Positions 27,737 through 36,371 of a DNA stretch of 64,000 nucleotides are shown here, in pieces. The notes under the pieces were generated by a model, which made no database searches, was not told where the DNA came from, and worked only from the letters and a program-made list of their open reading frames with translations. Source of the stretch: Streptococcus mitis (GTDB lineage: Bacteria > Bacillota > Bacilli > Lactobacillales > Streptococcaceae); contig NZ_WIJK01000005.1 of NCBI RefSeq assembly GCF_009496285.1, positions 1 through 64,000 of the forward strand, in the 5' to 3' direction. Each line of letters starts with the position of its first letter. The stretch's first letter is position 1. The position numbers and the translations under genes are program-made.

Positions 27737-27918
27737 AGATATGATAGAATATAAGTAAGTTTTTATCCAAAGACTAAAACTTTAGGAAGCTATATATTGA
27801 AATTATCAAAAATGATTGCTATAAATTACTAATAATGATACTCTCAAACAAGAGTAAGCTTAATGGAAGTAGTGTTTGCTATACCTTAATAACTTTTCGA
27901 TATGGAATGGAGATAAGT

Positions 27919-28782
27919 ATGATTTTAGGTGAAACTTATAGGAAAATAAGAGAAGAAAAGGGGATTTCTATTTCTTCATTAGCAGGTGCTGAAATTTCAA
28001 AATCTCAAATATCTAGATTTGAATTAGGAGAAACAGAGATTTCTGTCTTTAAGTTATTGTATCTTCTTGAAAGAATAGGAGTAACACTAGAAGAATTTCT
28101 GCTTATCTGTAATCATTATCAACCTTCGGATTTTAATACCTTAATAGCTTCTGTTAAACAGGCCGCATATAATGAAGATGCTCAAGCATTACTAGATATG
28201 GTAGAGAAAGAAATAGAACTTTTTCATGAGACAAATTCTCATTACCATAAATTAAATGCTATTTTCATCGAAAGTATTGTTTCGGGAATGGATAAGAATC
28301 ATCAATTGAGTCGTCAAGACGCCTCTTATCTTACAAACTATTTATTTTCCGTTGAAAACTGGGGTTATTACGAAACGCTCATCCTTGGAAATTGCTGTCG
28401 TGTTCTATCTCCAGATTTATTATTTAGATATGCCAAAGAGGCGCTCAAAAAAGGGAAGTTGTATAGTCCTATACCTAGAAATAGACAATCTCTCATTCAA
28501 CTACTTCTCAATTCTTTGATTATAATGATTGAGAACGACTTATATGAGGAATCTTTATTTTTAAAACAGGCTACGAAGAATATATTAGCGGATTCCACAG
28601 ATTTTTTTGAACAAACTATTTTGCTATATTTAGATGGATATTTGGAACTGAAATTCTATCATAATCAAAAATCACTTTTAAAAATCGAAGAAGCTTTAAA
28701 AATTTTCGAACTCTTCAATAAAACAATCTACAAAAATTACAAACAATACTTTGAGAAACACATCATTCATTTAGTAGACTAG
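27919..28782 (+). CDS. Rgg/GadR/MutR-family transcriptional regulator
   Basis: A 287-residue regulator: N-terminal Xre helix-turn-helix at residues 3-60 (YRKIREEKGISISSLAGAE, then SKSQISRFELGETEIS) and a C-terminal helical repeat domain typical of peptide-responsive Rgg proteins. ATG 27919 has GGAG 6 bp upstream and gives the usual Rgg length; the longer frame from 27835 lacks support. AT-rich accessory codon use. It converges on an ABC exporter gene, the likely target. Confidence 0.88.
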   Translation: MILGETYRKIREEKGISISSLAGAEISKSQISRFELGETEISVFKLLYLLERIGVTLEEFLLICNHYQPSDFNTLIASVKQAAYNEDAQALLDMVEKEIELFHETNSHYHKLNAIFIESIVSGMDKNHQLSRQDASYLTNYLFSVENWGYYETLILGNCCRVLSPDLLFRYAKEALKKGKLYSPIPRNRQSLIQLLLNSLIIMIENDLYEESLFLKQATKNILADSTDFFEQTILLYLDGYLELKFYHNQKSLLKIEEALKIFELFNKTIYKNYKQYFEKHIIHLVD

Positions 28783-28791
28783 GCCATTTAT

Positions 28792-30384
28792 CTATAAGGT
28801 AATAACGTGATCAAACTCTTCCAATATTTTTGGACTTTGATCATGAGTAATGACAATAACAATTGCATCTCTAATGGATAGAATGTAGTCCATCATTGCT
28901 TTGGCTTTTATTGGATCAAGGTTGCTTGTAGGTTCATCAAATATATATACAGAATATGTTTTGACTAAAAACCTAGCTAAATCAATTCGTTGTTTTTCCC
29001 CTTCTGAAATAGTTTGATTTGATTGAGATAGATTCTTATTAAGAAATTCCTCATTAAAGCCTAAGGCTTTTCTTAATTTTTCAGTTAAATGAAGGTTTCT
29101 AGCCAATTTGATATTCTCTAGAATATTGCCTTCAATCAGAAAGTCATTTTTTTGCACAAACGCAATATCTTTATATAACTCCTCTGAGGGAATATCAATA
29201 TTCTGTTTTCCGTTGATTTTTATTTCTCCATCATAAAGATTTTTTGGATAATAATTTAGTATTAATTTTACTAAAGTTGTTTTCCCAGTTCCTGAAGCAC
29301 CGATAATCGCATAGCGCTTGCCTTTTTTAAATTCATAGGAAAAATGATCAAATAATATTCTATTTTCAATTTCATAATATAATTGGCTAATAGAAATGGT
29401 CGAAATATTATCACAATTAATTGTAGTTGTTTTATGAAAAATTTCATGATTCGTCTCATATAGATTTTCTTGGATATTATCAATAATGGACTTACAACTG
29501 TTGATTAAATTTTTATTGTAAAGAATAGATTGTAAAGGAGCAAAGACACCGTTTAATAATTGAATACTTGCTACGAGTAATCCAATAGTCAGTAAGTTAT
29601 TTCTTACAAAAAAGATACCAGCAACCATACAGGATAGTTGAGAGCAAAAACTTAGTAAGGTTCCAGTAGTTGAAGCTATGTCTTTTAAAAATTGATAAGT
29701 TTTTCTGGACTCTTCAAATTCTAAACTGATTCCCTGAATTTTTTCTTGAATCCAGCTTTGAACATTTAATAACTTAATTTGTTCAAAATCATCAATAAAG
29801 TTTGTCATTTTTGATAAATAGTGATTATTTTGTAGGGAATAATTATTAGTTGCTTTAGTCATTAACTTTCCAGGAATTTGAGATAGAAAAATCGTTATAC
29901 TAGACAATAAAAGAAAGACTAATGCTAATCGCCATTCTATATAAATAATAGCAACCACACTCATGATAAGGCTCCCTAAATTTGCGATTAGAGAGATTCT
30001 AGGAATCAATAAATTTTCTTGAATAAGGTCACTGTTTTTGGTGATATTATTTAAGAAATCTGAATGGTTACGGTTGTCAATTTGGTTAAATTCACGCGAT
30101 AAATAATGTAATAAGAGACGCCTTTTTAGATCTAAAATAACTTTTTTTACATATTGGTTTTTAAGATAGGAATAGGAAGAAGAAATCAAGAACCACAGTA
30201 AAATCGAACTTACACAAATAGTGATATGAAAGAGTAATCCACTATTTGAATTAGATATACTATCAAGTATTCTTCCTAATTGCAGAGAGAAGAGTGTCAT
30301 TAAAAGAGCACTTGTCAGACTTAATAAAATAAGCAAGAAATATAGTAATTTATATTGTTTCGTAATCTGGTTCATATTTTTCAC
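28792..30384 (-). CDS. ABC exporter with fused membrane and ATPase domains
   Basis: A 530-residue half-transporter. An exporter-type membrane domain with about six helices spans residues 1-310; a nucleotide-binding domain follows. Walker A is GASGTGKTT near 362, the signature is variant (ISEGEKQRIDLAR, usually LSGGQ) and Walker B is VYIFDEPTSNLD. No C39 peptidase domain, so it is not a leader-cleaving exporter. It ends 9 bp from the Rgg gene end to end. Substrate unknown. Confidence 0.85.
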   Translation of the reverse strand: MKNMNQITKQYKLLYFLLILLSLTSALLMTLFSLQLGRILDSISNSNSGLLFHITICVSSILLWFLISSSYSYLKNQYVKKVILDLKRRLLLHYLSREFNQIDNRNHSDFLNNITKNSDLIQENLLIPRISLIANLGSLIMSVVAIIYIEWRLALVFLLLSSITIFLSQIPGKLMTKATNNYSLQNNHYLSKMTNFIDDFEQIKLLNVQSWIQEKIQGISLEFEESRKTYQFLKDIASTTGTLLSFCSQLSCMVAGIFFVRNNLLTIGLLVASIQLLNGVFAPLQSILYNKNLINSCKSIIDNIQENLYETNHEIFHKTTTINCDNISTISISQLYYEIENRILFDHFSYEFKKGKRYAIIGASGTGKTTLVKLILNYYPKNLYDGEIKINGKQNIDIPSEELYKDIAFVQKNDFLIEGNILENIKLARNLHLTEKLRKALGFNEEFLNKNLSQSNQTISEGEKQRIDLARFLVKTYSVYIFDEPTSNLDPIKAKAMMDYILSIRDAIVIVITHDQSPKILEEFDHVITL

Positions 30385-30405
30385 CTCTTAATCTATGATA
30401 GCAAC

Positions 30406-30453
30406 ATTATATTCTAAAACTAAAACTCAGGCTGAGATCTCCCATATTTGGGA
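30406..30453 (-). promoter_or_regulatory. Promoter of the ABC exporter with upstream palindrome
   Basis: On the minus strand the -10 TATAAT lies at 30411-30406 with no recognisable -35. The palindrome TCCCATATTTGGGA (30440-30453) is centred about 47 bp before the predicted start. This arrangement fits an activator site, and Rgg is the obvious candidate. Confidence 0.45.
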
Positions 30454-30566
30454 CATTAATTTTATTTCTTTACTATATTTTAGCTTATAGCTATCCATTG
30501 TATATCCAATGAGTTTACATTAGCCGTCTTTTTTGTTAAAATAATAAATAGAAAGAAGGTGAGAAT

Positions 30567-30830
30567 ATGCCAAAGACGAGTATGAGCATCCGTCTGGATA
30601 GTGAGGTTAAGGAGCAGGCCCAACAGGTTTTTAATCATTTAGGAATGGATATGACAACAGCTATCAATATTTTCCTTCGTCAGGCAATTCAATATCAGGG
30701 TTTGCCTTTTGATGTTAGGCTTGATGAGAATCGGAAATTGCTCCAAGTACTAACGGATTTAGACCAAAATCGTAATATGAGTCAGTCTTTTGAATCAGTC
30801 TCAGACTTGATGGAGGACTTGCGTGCTTAA
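30567..30830 (+). CDS. Antitoxin, RelB/DinJ family
   Basis: An 87-residue ribbon-helix-helix protein: SMSIRLDSEVKEQAQQVFNH, then LGMDMTTAINIFLRQAI, the DinJ signature. It binds the partner toxin through its C-terminal half and normally represses its own promoter. AGAAGGTGAGAAT ribosome site. It overlaps the toxin start by 8 bp. Confidence 0.9.
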   Translation: MPKTSMSIRLDSEVKEQAQQVFNHLGMDMTTAINIFLRQAIQYQGLPFDVRLDENRKLLQVLTDLDQNRNMSQSFESVSDLMEDLRA

Positions 30831-31101
30831 GATTCGTTACCATAAACAGTTTAAAAAAGATTTTAAGTTGGCTATGAAGCGTGGGTTGAAGGCAGAATTA
30901 TTAGAAGAAGTATTGAATTTTTTAGTTCAAGAAAAAGAACTTCCTGCTAGATACCGCGATCATCAATTGACGACCTCCAAACATTTTAAAGGGGTTCGTG
31001 AGTGTCATATCCAATCAGATTGGCTTTTGGTCTATAAAATAGACAAGTCGGAATTGATTTTAAACTTGCTGAGGACAGGAAGTCATAGTGATTTATTTTA
31101 A
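30823..31101 (+). CDS. Toxin, RelE/YafQ family endoribonuclease
   Basis: A 92-residue RelE-fold protein with the YafQ-type ending LLRTGSHSDLF and the conserved YRDHQLTTSKHFKGVRECHI stretch. YafQ toxins cut mRNA on the ribosome; the histidine near the end and the RDH segment match catalytic positions. The GTG start is coupled to the antitoxin gene. Intact on sequence. Confidence 0.9.
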   Translation: MLKIRYHKQFKKDFKLAMKRGLKAELLEEVLNFLVQEKELPARYRDHQLTTSKHFKGVRECHIQSDWLLVYKIDKSELILNLLRTGSHSDLF

Positions 31102-31121
31102 TGAATTTTAAGGGGGTTCTC

Positions 31122-31274
31122 ATGAAACTAAGAATTTTTGCGGAAGATAAACCGGCTGAGAAGGTGTTTGAGTACCAATTTGAACTTGCTGATCAGACAA
31201 TTCTTCTATCGACAGCACTCTTGTCAGGTGCTATTGCTTTGGCAGGATTATTTTCTGCTTTGAAAGAAAAATAA
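31122..31274 (+). CDS. Small protein with one hydrophobic segment, 50 residues
   Basis: ATG 31122 follows TTTTAAGGGGGTTCTC and encodes MKLRIFAEDKPAEKVFEYQF, then ELADQTILLSTALLSG and a hydrophobic C-terminal segment. It sits 20 bp after the toxin gene and 21 bp before pepS, so it may be co-transcribed with either. Not recognised. Confidence 0.6.
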   Translation: MKLRIFAEDKPAEKVFEYQFELADQTILLSTALLSGAIALAGLFSALKEK

Positions 31275-31295
31275 AAATAGAAAAGAGAAAACAGA

Positions 31296-32537
31296 ATGGT
31301 TTTACCAAATTTTAAAGAAAATCTAGAAAAATATGCGAAGTTGTTGGTTGCAAACGGTGTGAATGTGCAACCTGGTCATACCTTGGCTCTCTCAATCGAT
31401 GTGGAGCAACGTGAGTTGGCTCACTTAATCGTTAAAGAGGCTTATGCACTTGGTGCACACGAAGTTATCGTTCAATGGGCAGATGACTTTGTGAATCGTG
31501 AGAAATTCCTTCACGCGCCACTAGAGCGTTTGGACAATGTACCAGAATACAAGATTGCTGAGATGAATTACCTTCTTGAAAACAAAGCAAGTCGTCTCGG
31601 TGTTCGTTCTTCTGACCCAGGTGCCTTGAACGGAGTTGATGCAGAAAAACTTTCAGCTTCCGCCAAAGCTATGGGAATTGCCATGAAACCAATGCGTATC
31701 GCAACTCAATCCAACAAGGTTAGTTGGACTGTTGCTGCTGCAGCTGGACTCGAGTGGGCTAAGAAGGTCTTTCCAAATGCAGCGAGCGACGAAGAAGCAG
31801 TGGATCTCCTTTGGGACCAAATCTTCAAGACTTGCCGTATCTACGAAGAAGACCCAGTTAAGGCTTGGGAAGAACATGCAGCTATCTTGAAGAGCAAGGC
31901 AGAGATGCTCAACAAAGAACAATTCTCAGCCCTTCACTACACAGCACCTGGAACTGATTTGACACTTGGCTTGCCGAAGAACCACGTTTGGGAATCAGCC
32001 GGTGCTATCAATGCTCAAGGCGAAGGTTTCTTGCCAAATATGCCAACAGAAGAGGTCTTTACAGCCCCTGATTTCCGTCGCGCAGATGGTTATGTAACGT
32101 CTACAAAACCTCTTAGCTACAATGGAAATATCATCGAAGGCATCAAAGTGACCTTTGAAAATGGTCAAATCGTTGATATCACAGCTGAAAAGGGTGATCA
32201 AGTAATGAAGGACCTCGTCTTTAAGAATGCTGGTGCGCGTGCCTTGGGTGAATGTGCCTTGGTACCAGATCCAAGTCCAATTTCTCAGTCAGGTATTACC
32301 TTCTTTAACACCCTTTTCGATGAAAATGCTTCTAACCACTTGGCTATTGGTGCAGCCTATGCAACGAGCGTTGTTGGTGGAGCTGAGATGATCGAAGAAG
32401 AGCTTGAAGCTGCAGGACTTAACCGTTCAGATGTTCACGTTGACTTTATGATTGGTTCGAACCAAATGGATATCGATGGTATCCGTGAGGATGGAACACG
32501 CGTACCACTCTTCCGCAATGGAGATTGGGCAATTTAA
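31296..32537 (+). CDS. pepS: Aminopeptidase PepS, M29 family
   Basis: A 413-residue metallo-aminopeptidase of the thermophilic M29 type. The metal-binding region is in the C-terminal half (GECALVPDPSPIS, FDENASNHLAIGAAYA, HVDFMIGS). It trims N-terminal residues from peptides in the cytoplasm. Highly expressed codon pattern. Followed after 9 bp by a GlsB-like gene. Confidence 0.93.
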   Translation: MVLPNFKENLEKYAKLLVANGVNVQPGHTLALSIDVEQRELAHLIVKEAYALGAHEVIVQWADDFVNREKFLHAPLERLDNVPEYKIAEMNYLLENKASRLGVRSSDPGALNGVDAEKLSASAKAMGIAMKPMRIATQSNKVSWTVAAAAGLEWAKKVFPNAASDEEAVDLLWDQIFKTCRIYEEDPVKAWEEHAAILKSKAEMLNKEQFSALHYTAPGTDLTLGLPKNHVWESAGAINAQGEGFLPNMPTEEVFTAPDFRRADGYVTSTKPLSYNGNIIEGIKVTFENGQIVDITAEKGDQVMKDLVFKNAGARALGECALVPDPSPISQSGITFFNTLFDENASNHLAIGAAYATSVVGGAEMIEEELEAAGLNRSDVHVDFMIGSNQMDIDGIREDGTRVPLFRNGDWAI

Positions 32538-32546
32538 GGAGAAACT

Positions 32547-32777
32547 ATGCTTGGAAGTATGTTTGTCGGGCTTTTAATCGGACTACTAGCAGGAGCTATC
32601 ACCAATCGTGGAGAACGAATGGGATGCTTCGGTAAAATGTTTCTCGGCTGGATTGGTGCCTTTTTAGGACAATTACTCTTTGGTTCTTGGGGGCCAAGCC
32701 TAAGCGGTACAGCCATTATCCCATCAGTTCTTGGGGCCATGATTTTACTAGCCATCTTCTGGGAAAGAGGAAGCTAA
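32547..32777 (+). CDS. GlsB/YeaQ/YmgE-family stress membrane protein
   Basis: A 76-residue glycine-rich membrane protein. LGSMFVGLLIGLLAGAIT and GSWGPSLSGTAIIPSVLGAM match the disrupted homologue at 5073-5332. GGAGAAACT ribosome site. Apparently in an operon with pepS; a strong hairpin follows. This intact copy may compensate for the broken one. Confidence 0.9.
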   Translation: MLGSMFVGLLIGLLAGAITNRGERMGCFGKMFLGWIGAFLGQLLFGSWGPSLSGTAIIPSVLGAMILLAIFWERGS

Positions 32778-32816
32778 GTTTCGCTTTAGAAGGCAGATTA
32801 ACTCTAAAGAATAAGA

Positions 32817-32846
32817 GAGAGGCTAGGACAAAAGTCCTAGCCTCTC
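32817..32846. terminator. 13-bp perfect hairpin after the GlsB-like gene
   Basis: GAGAGGCTAGGAC (32817-32829) and GTCCTAGCCTCTC (32834-32846) with an AAAA loop. The T-run after it is weak. Confidence 0.75.
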
Positions 32847-33060
32847 AATTGTCTTTGGATTGTCGATCAAGACGCAGTGGTTGAGTGGCCTCTACTACGC
32901 TGATTTCATCAGCTTTTACAGCCCTACTCAACTGTGCGGAGGTGGGACGACGAAATCGAATTCTAACGAATTACCGATTTCTGTCCCACTCTCTCTTTTT
33001 AGGTCGCTAGATAAAGTCCTTTGAAAGCACTCATCTAAGCTTAGCCACAGAGCTTTCAGT
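32847..33060 (+). repeat. Intergenic repeat-like segment with a terminator hairpin
   Basis: GTGGGAC...CGAAATCG (32942-32958) pairs with CGATTTC-TGTCCCAC (32975-32989) and is followed by CTCTCTTTTT. The preceding part (GATCAAGACGCAGTGGTTGA) resembles intergenic filler I associate with mitis-group genomes. No other copy is seen in this window. Confidence 0.4.
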
Positions 33061-33092
33061 GACTGGTTCTTTTTATATTGCGTCAAGTATGG

Positions 33093-33098
33093 TACAAT
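33093..33098 (+). promoter_or_regulatory. -10 box seven bases before the LysR start codon
   Basis: TGGTACAAT (TACAAT 33093-33098) places transcription start at about 33105, the A of the ATG, suggesting a leaderless mRNA. Confidence 0.5.
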
Positions 33099-33104
33099 AA
33101 AAGC

Positions 33105-34013
33105 ATGAGAATTCAACAATTACACTATATTATCAAAATTGTAGAGACTGGTTCGATGAATGAGGCTGCCAAGCAACTCTTCATTACGCAGCCCAGTCTA
33201 TCAAATGCAGTTCGTGACCTAGAAAATGAGATGGGGATTGAGATTTTTATCCGAAATCCTAAGGGAATTACCCTCACACGTGATGGGATGGAGTTTTTGT
33301 CCTATGCCCGTCAGGTTGTCGAGCAAACGCAACTCCTAGAAGAACGCTATAAGAACCCAATCGCTCATCGTGAGCTTTTTAGTGTGTCTTCGCAACACTA
33401 TGCCTTCGTAGTCAATGCCTTTGTTTCCTTGCTCAAGAAGAGCGATATGGAAAAGTACGAGCTTTTTTTGCGTGAAACCAGAACCTGGGAAATCATCGAC
33501 GACGTCAAGAACTTCCGTAGTGAAGTCGGAGTCCTCTTTTTAAATAGCTATAACCGTGATGTCCTTTCTAAGATGTTGGATGATAACCATCTAGTTGCTC
33601 ACCATCTCTTTACAGCCCAACCTCATATCTTTGTCAGCAAGACCAATCCTCTTGCTAAAAAAGACAAGGTGCAGTTGGCAGACCTAGAAGACTTCCCTTA
33701 CTTGAGCTATGATCAAGGAACCCATAATTCCTTCTATTTCTCAGAGGAGATTTTGTCTCAGGAACACCACAAGAAATCCATCGTTGTTAGTGACCGTGCG
33801 ACCTTGTTCAATCTCTTGATTGGTTTGGACGGCTATACCATCGCGACTGGTATCCTTAATAGTAACCTCAATGGAGACAATATTGTTTCGATTCCACTTG
33901 ATATTGATGATCCGATTGAGCTGGTTTATATCCAGCATGAGAAAACTAGCTTATCTAAGATGGGTGAACGCTTCATCGAGTATTTGCTTGAAGAAGTTCG
34001 TTTTGATAGCTAA
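33105..34013 (+). CDS. LysR-family transcriptional regulator
   Basis: A 302-residue LysR protein: winged helix at residues 1-60 (ETGSMNEAAKQLFITQPSLS), then an effector-binding domain. It resembles streptococcal CpsY/MtaR-type regulators of methionine uptake and envelope functions, but I cannot fix the orthologue. ATG 33105 lies only seven bases after the -10 box and no ribosome site is visible. An in-frame TTG at 33078 would lie upstream of the -10 box and is unlikely. Confidence 0.87.
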   Translation: MRIQQLHYIIKIVETGSMNEAAKQLFITQPSLSNAVRDLENEMGIEIFIRNPKGITLTRDGMEFLSYARQVVEQTQLLEERYKNPIAHRELFSVSSQHYAFVVNAFVSLLKKSDMEKYELFLRETRTWEIIDDVKNFRSEVGVLFLNSYNRDVLSKMLDDNHLVAHHLFTAQPHIFVSKTNPLAKKDKVQLADLEDFPYLSYDQGTHNSFYFSEEILSQEHHKKSIVVSDRATLFNLLIGLDGYTIATGILNSNLNGDNIVSIPLDIDDPIELVYIQHEKTSLSKMGERFIEYLLEEVRFDS

Positions 34014-34043
34014 TCGTAAGTACATTAGAAAAGAAAAGGAAAT

Positions 34044-35081
34044 ATGACTACAATGAATACCAATGATTTTGATTTTCACTTGCCTGAGGAGTTGATTGCA
34101 CAAACACCTCTGGAAAAGCGCGATGCCTCTAAACTCTTGATAGTCAATCGCAAAACAGGGGAATTTCAAGATCGCCATTTTCACTCTATTATTGAAATGC
34201 TAGAGCCAGGTGATGCCCTGGTTATGAATGACACCCGCGTACTACCAGCGCGACTTCATGGTCAAAAGGAAGAAACAGGGGGCCATGTTGAACTCTTGCT
34301 CTTGAAAAATACAGCAGGAGACGAATGGGAAGTCTTGGCAAAACCTGCTAAACGTCTCAAGGTCGGAGCTAGAGTTGTCTTTGGCGATGGTCGGCTAAGC
34401 GCAGTTGTGACTGAGGAATTGACCCATGGTGGCCGTATTGTGCGTTTTGAATATGAAGGAATTTTCCTAGAAGTACTTGAAAGTCTTGGAGAAATGCCAC
34501 TGCCTCCTTATATCCATGAAAAGTTGGATGACCGTGAACGTTACCAGACCGTCTATGCCAAGGAGAGCGGCTCAGCGGCTGCCCCAACTGCAGGCCTGCA
34601 TTTTACCAAGGAATTACTGGAAGAAATCCAGCAAAAAGGGGTTCACCTAGTCTACCTGACCTTGCACGTTGGACTTGGGACCTTTAGACCTGTTTCCGTA
34701 GATAATCTGGATGAGCACGAGATGCACTCAGAGTTTTATCAATTGTCTGAAGAAGCTGCTGCGACCTTGCGACAGGTCAAAGAAAATGGGGGTCGTGTCA
34801 TTGCGGTTGGAACAACCTCTATCCGTACACTAGAAACCATCGGAAGCAAGTTTGATGGGCAAATCCAAGCAGACTCTGGCTGGACCAATATCTTTATCAA
34901 ACCAGGCTATGACTGGAAGGTGGTGGATGCTTTTTCTACGAATTTCCATTTGCCGAAGTCTACCTTGGTCATGCTCGTTTCTGCCTTTGCAGGCCGTGAA
35001 TTGGTCTTAGAAGCCTACCAACATGCTATCGACCAAAAATACCGTTTCTTTAGCTTTGGCGATGCCATGTTTATCTATTAA
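34044..35081 (+). CDS. queA: S-adenosylmethionine:tRNA ribosyltransferase-isomerase
   Basis: A 345-residue QueA, which transfers and isomerises the ribosyl group of SAM onto preQ1-modified tRNA to form epoxyqueuosine. Family motifs [12 protein letters not shown] (about residue 60), [10 protein letters not shown] near 178 and [10 protein letters not shown] near 255 are present. AAAAGGAAAT ribosome site. Functionally linked to the queC-D-E-F operon at 50-52 kb, although unlinked in transcription. Confidence 0.96.
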   Translation: MTTMNTNDFDFHLPEELIAQTPLEKRDASKLLIVNRKTGEFQDRHFHSIIEMLEPGDALVMNDTRVLPARLHGQKEETGGHVELLLLKNTAGDEWEVLAKPAKRLKVGARVVFGDGRLSAVVTEELTHGGRIVRFEYEGIFLEVLESLGEMPLPPYIHEKLDDRERYQTVYAKESGSAAAPTAGLHFTKELLEEIQQKGVHLVYLTLHVGLGTFRPVSVDNLDEHEMHSEFYQLSEEAAATLRQVKENGGRVIAVGTTSIRTLETIGSKFDGQIQADSGWTNIFIKPGYDWKVVDAFSTNFHLPKSTLVMLVSAFAGRELVLEAYQHAIDQKYRFFSFGDAMFIY

Positions 35082-35115
35082 AGCTTTTGAAAAATCAAAG
35101 AAGATATAAAGAGAG

Positions 35116-35142
35116 ACTGATTCATTCTTGGATCAGTTTTTT
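35116..35142 (+). terminator. queA terminator
   Basis: ACTGATTCA pairs with TGGATCAGT, then six T. Confidence 0.75.
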
Positions 35143-35300
35143 GCTTGATCTTACACAAAGTTACCAAAATAACTATTGAATTATAGACAAATAAATGATA
35201 CACTGAAGACTAGGGCTTGGCCGTCAAAAATATATGTAATTTCGGACTAGCCATTTTAGACTCAGACTAAACTGGGTCATCATTTTAAAAGGAGATTATC

Positions 35301-35858
35301 ATGAAAAAAACATTGAGCTACACCAGTCTTTCAGCTCTTGCCTTGTTGGCTGTGGTTACACTTGCTGCTTGTGGAGGAAATACTGAAAAAACTACAGCAT
35401 CTTCAAGCAAAGAGGCTTCTTCCTCTAAAGTAACTAAGGAGTCATCAAGTAAAACAGAAGCTAGTCAAAAAGAGGAGCCGAAGTCTGAAACGAGTCCATC
35501 AAGTTCCGCAAGCACTCAAACGGATAAGAAGGAAGAGAAGAAAAAGTCGCCAGAAGCTTACGCAAAATTTCTTGGAACATGGGAAAACTATGCTGGAACA
35601 ACTGCTACAGTCACAGCTGATGGAATCGTGACCATTCAAAGTTCAAAAGGAACCTTCCAGTATGAAATGGGCCAAGTAGAGGAAAAAGATGGCTACTACT
35701 CAACAGGAATCCATCTTGTCGATGGTGGAGAAGGTGCACGCCTTATCTTTACACCAGCAGGTGTAGCAAATGAATTGACAGGTACGGATGGCAGCCAAGA
35801 CGTCTTGGCAATCGGCCAATCACCAAGCGACAAAGATAGTCATTTTTACCGAAATTAA
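35301..35858 (+). CDS. Lipoprotein of unknown function
   Basis: A 185-residue exported lipoprotein. The signal peptide ends in the lipobox LAAC (cysteine 24). A serine/threonine/glutamate-rich linker (about residues 30-85) and a folded C-terminal domain starting YAKFLGTWENYAGTTATVT follow; that domain resembles small streptococcal surface domains (DUF6287-like, by memory). AAAAGGAGATTATC ribosome site. Probably anchored on the outer face of the membrane. Confidence 0.8.
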   Translation: MKKTLSYTSLSALALLAVVTLAACGGNTEKTTASSSKEASSSKVTKESSSKTEASQKEEPKSETSPSSSASTQTDKKEEKKKSPEAYAKFLGTWENYAGTTATVTADGIVTIQSSKGTFQYEMGQVEEKDGYYSTGIHLVDGGEGARLIFTPAGVANELTGTDGSQDVLAIGQSPSDKDSHFYRN

Positions 35859-35875
35859 GAATGAAAAAAGAAAAA

Positions 35876-35902
35876 ATGAGCCAAATCGACGGCTCGCTTT
35901 TT
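35876..35902 (+). terminator. Terminator after the lipoprotein gene
   Basis: TGAGCC and GGCTCG surround AAATCGAC, followed by five T. Confidence 0.7.
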
Positions 35903-35919
35903 GAGTGGTGAAAAGTATG

Positions 35920-35990
35920 GATGAGATTGATTTGACAAGTAAAAAAGCCTTGATTCCAAGACTTTTTCCTGTTGTTTAGATGCCCCTGCA
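35920..35990 (+). other. Integration scar: tRNA-Lys 3' end and flank, third copy
   Basis: AAAAAAGCCTTGATTCCAAG followed by CTTTTTCCTGTTG and TTTAGATGCCCCTGCA is nearly the same as the segment downstream of both tRNA-Lys genes (38.87 and 40.25 kb), but the tRNA stops after TGCCCCTGCA. The open frame MDEIDLTSKKALIPRLFPVV running into it could be the tail of a lost integrase. Confidence 0.6.
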
Positions 35991-36371
35991 TAATTTTTGA
36001 AGAGTTTTCATGTTGAAAATAATCAAAACTATTGAAATAAGTAAAAAGTTGAATTATAGTGAGTATTGTGTCACAATAGGTAATATATAAATAATTAATG
36101 GAATGGATATAATTCTTTCCTACCTTTACAAGAAGGATTGGTTGCACCTTTTTTATCTAGCAATTATGGTTAGCTTTCAAGTTTAGCTAGTTTTTAAAAG
36201 CTCTGATTTCGACTCAATAAAACAAATTTCAGAAGTGCAAAAGACAAGATGGTGACATTACTACAGTCATTTCTAGTCACCATATGTTGCTGGCACAGGC
36301 TGTTTGTGCCGTCAGCTATTTACCAGTCAATTTGATCAAAGGGCTTAATTATTATTTTTGAAAGGTCTTTT
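35991..36371 (+). other. Gap without a recognised gene
   Basis: Contains hairpins GGTGAC/GTCACC (about 36251-36284) and GGCACA/TGTGCC (about 36293-36310). No convincing promoter or frame is seen before the ATG at 36372. Confidence 0.4.

Noticed and set aside
28792..30384. Bacteriocin exporter with peptidase
   Set aside because: No C39 peptidase domain and no precursor peptide gene found nearby.
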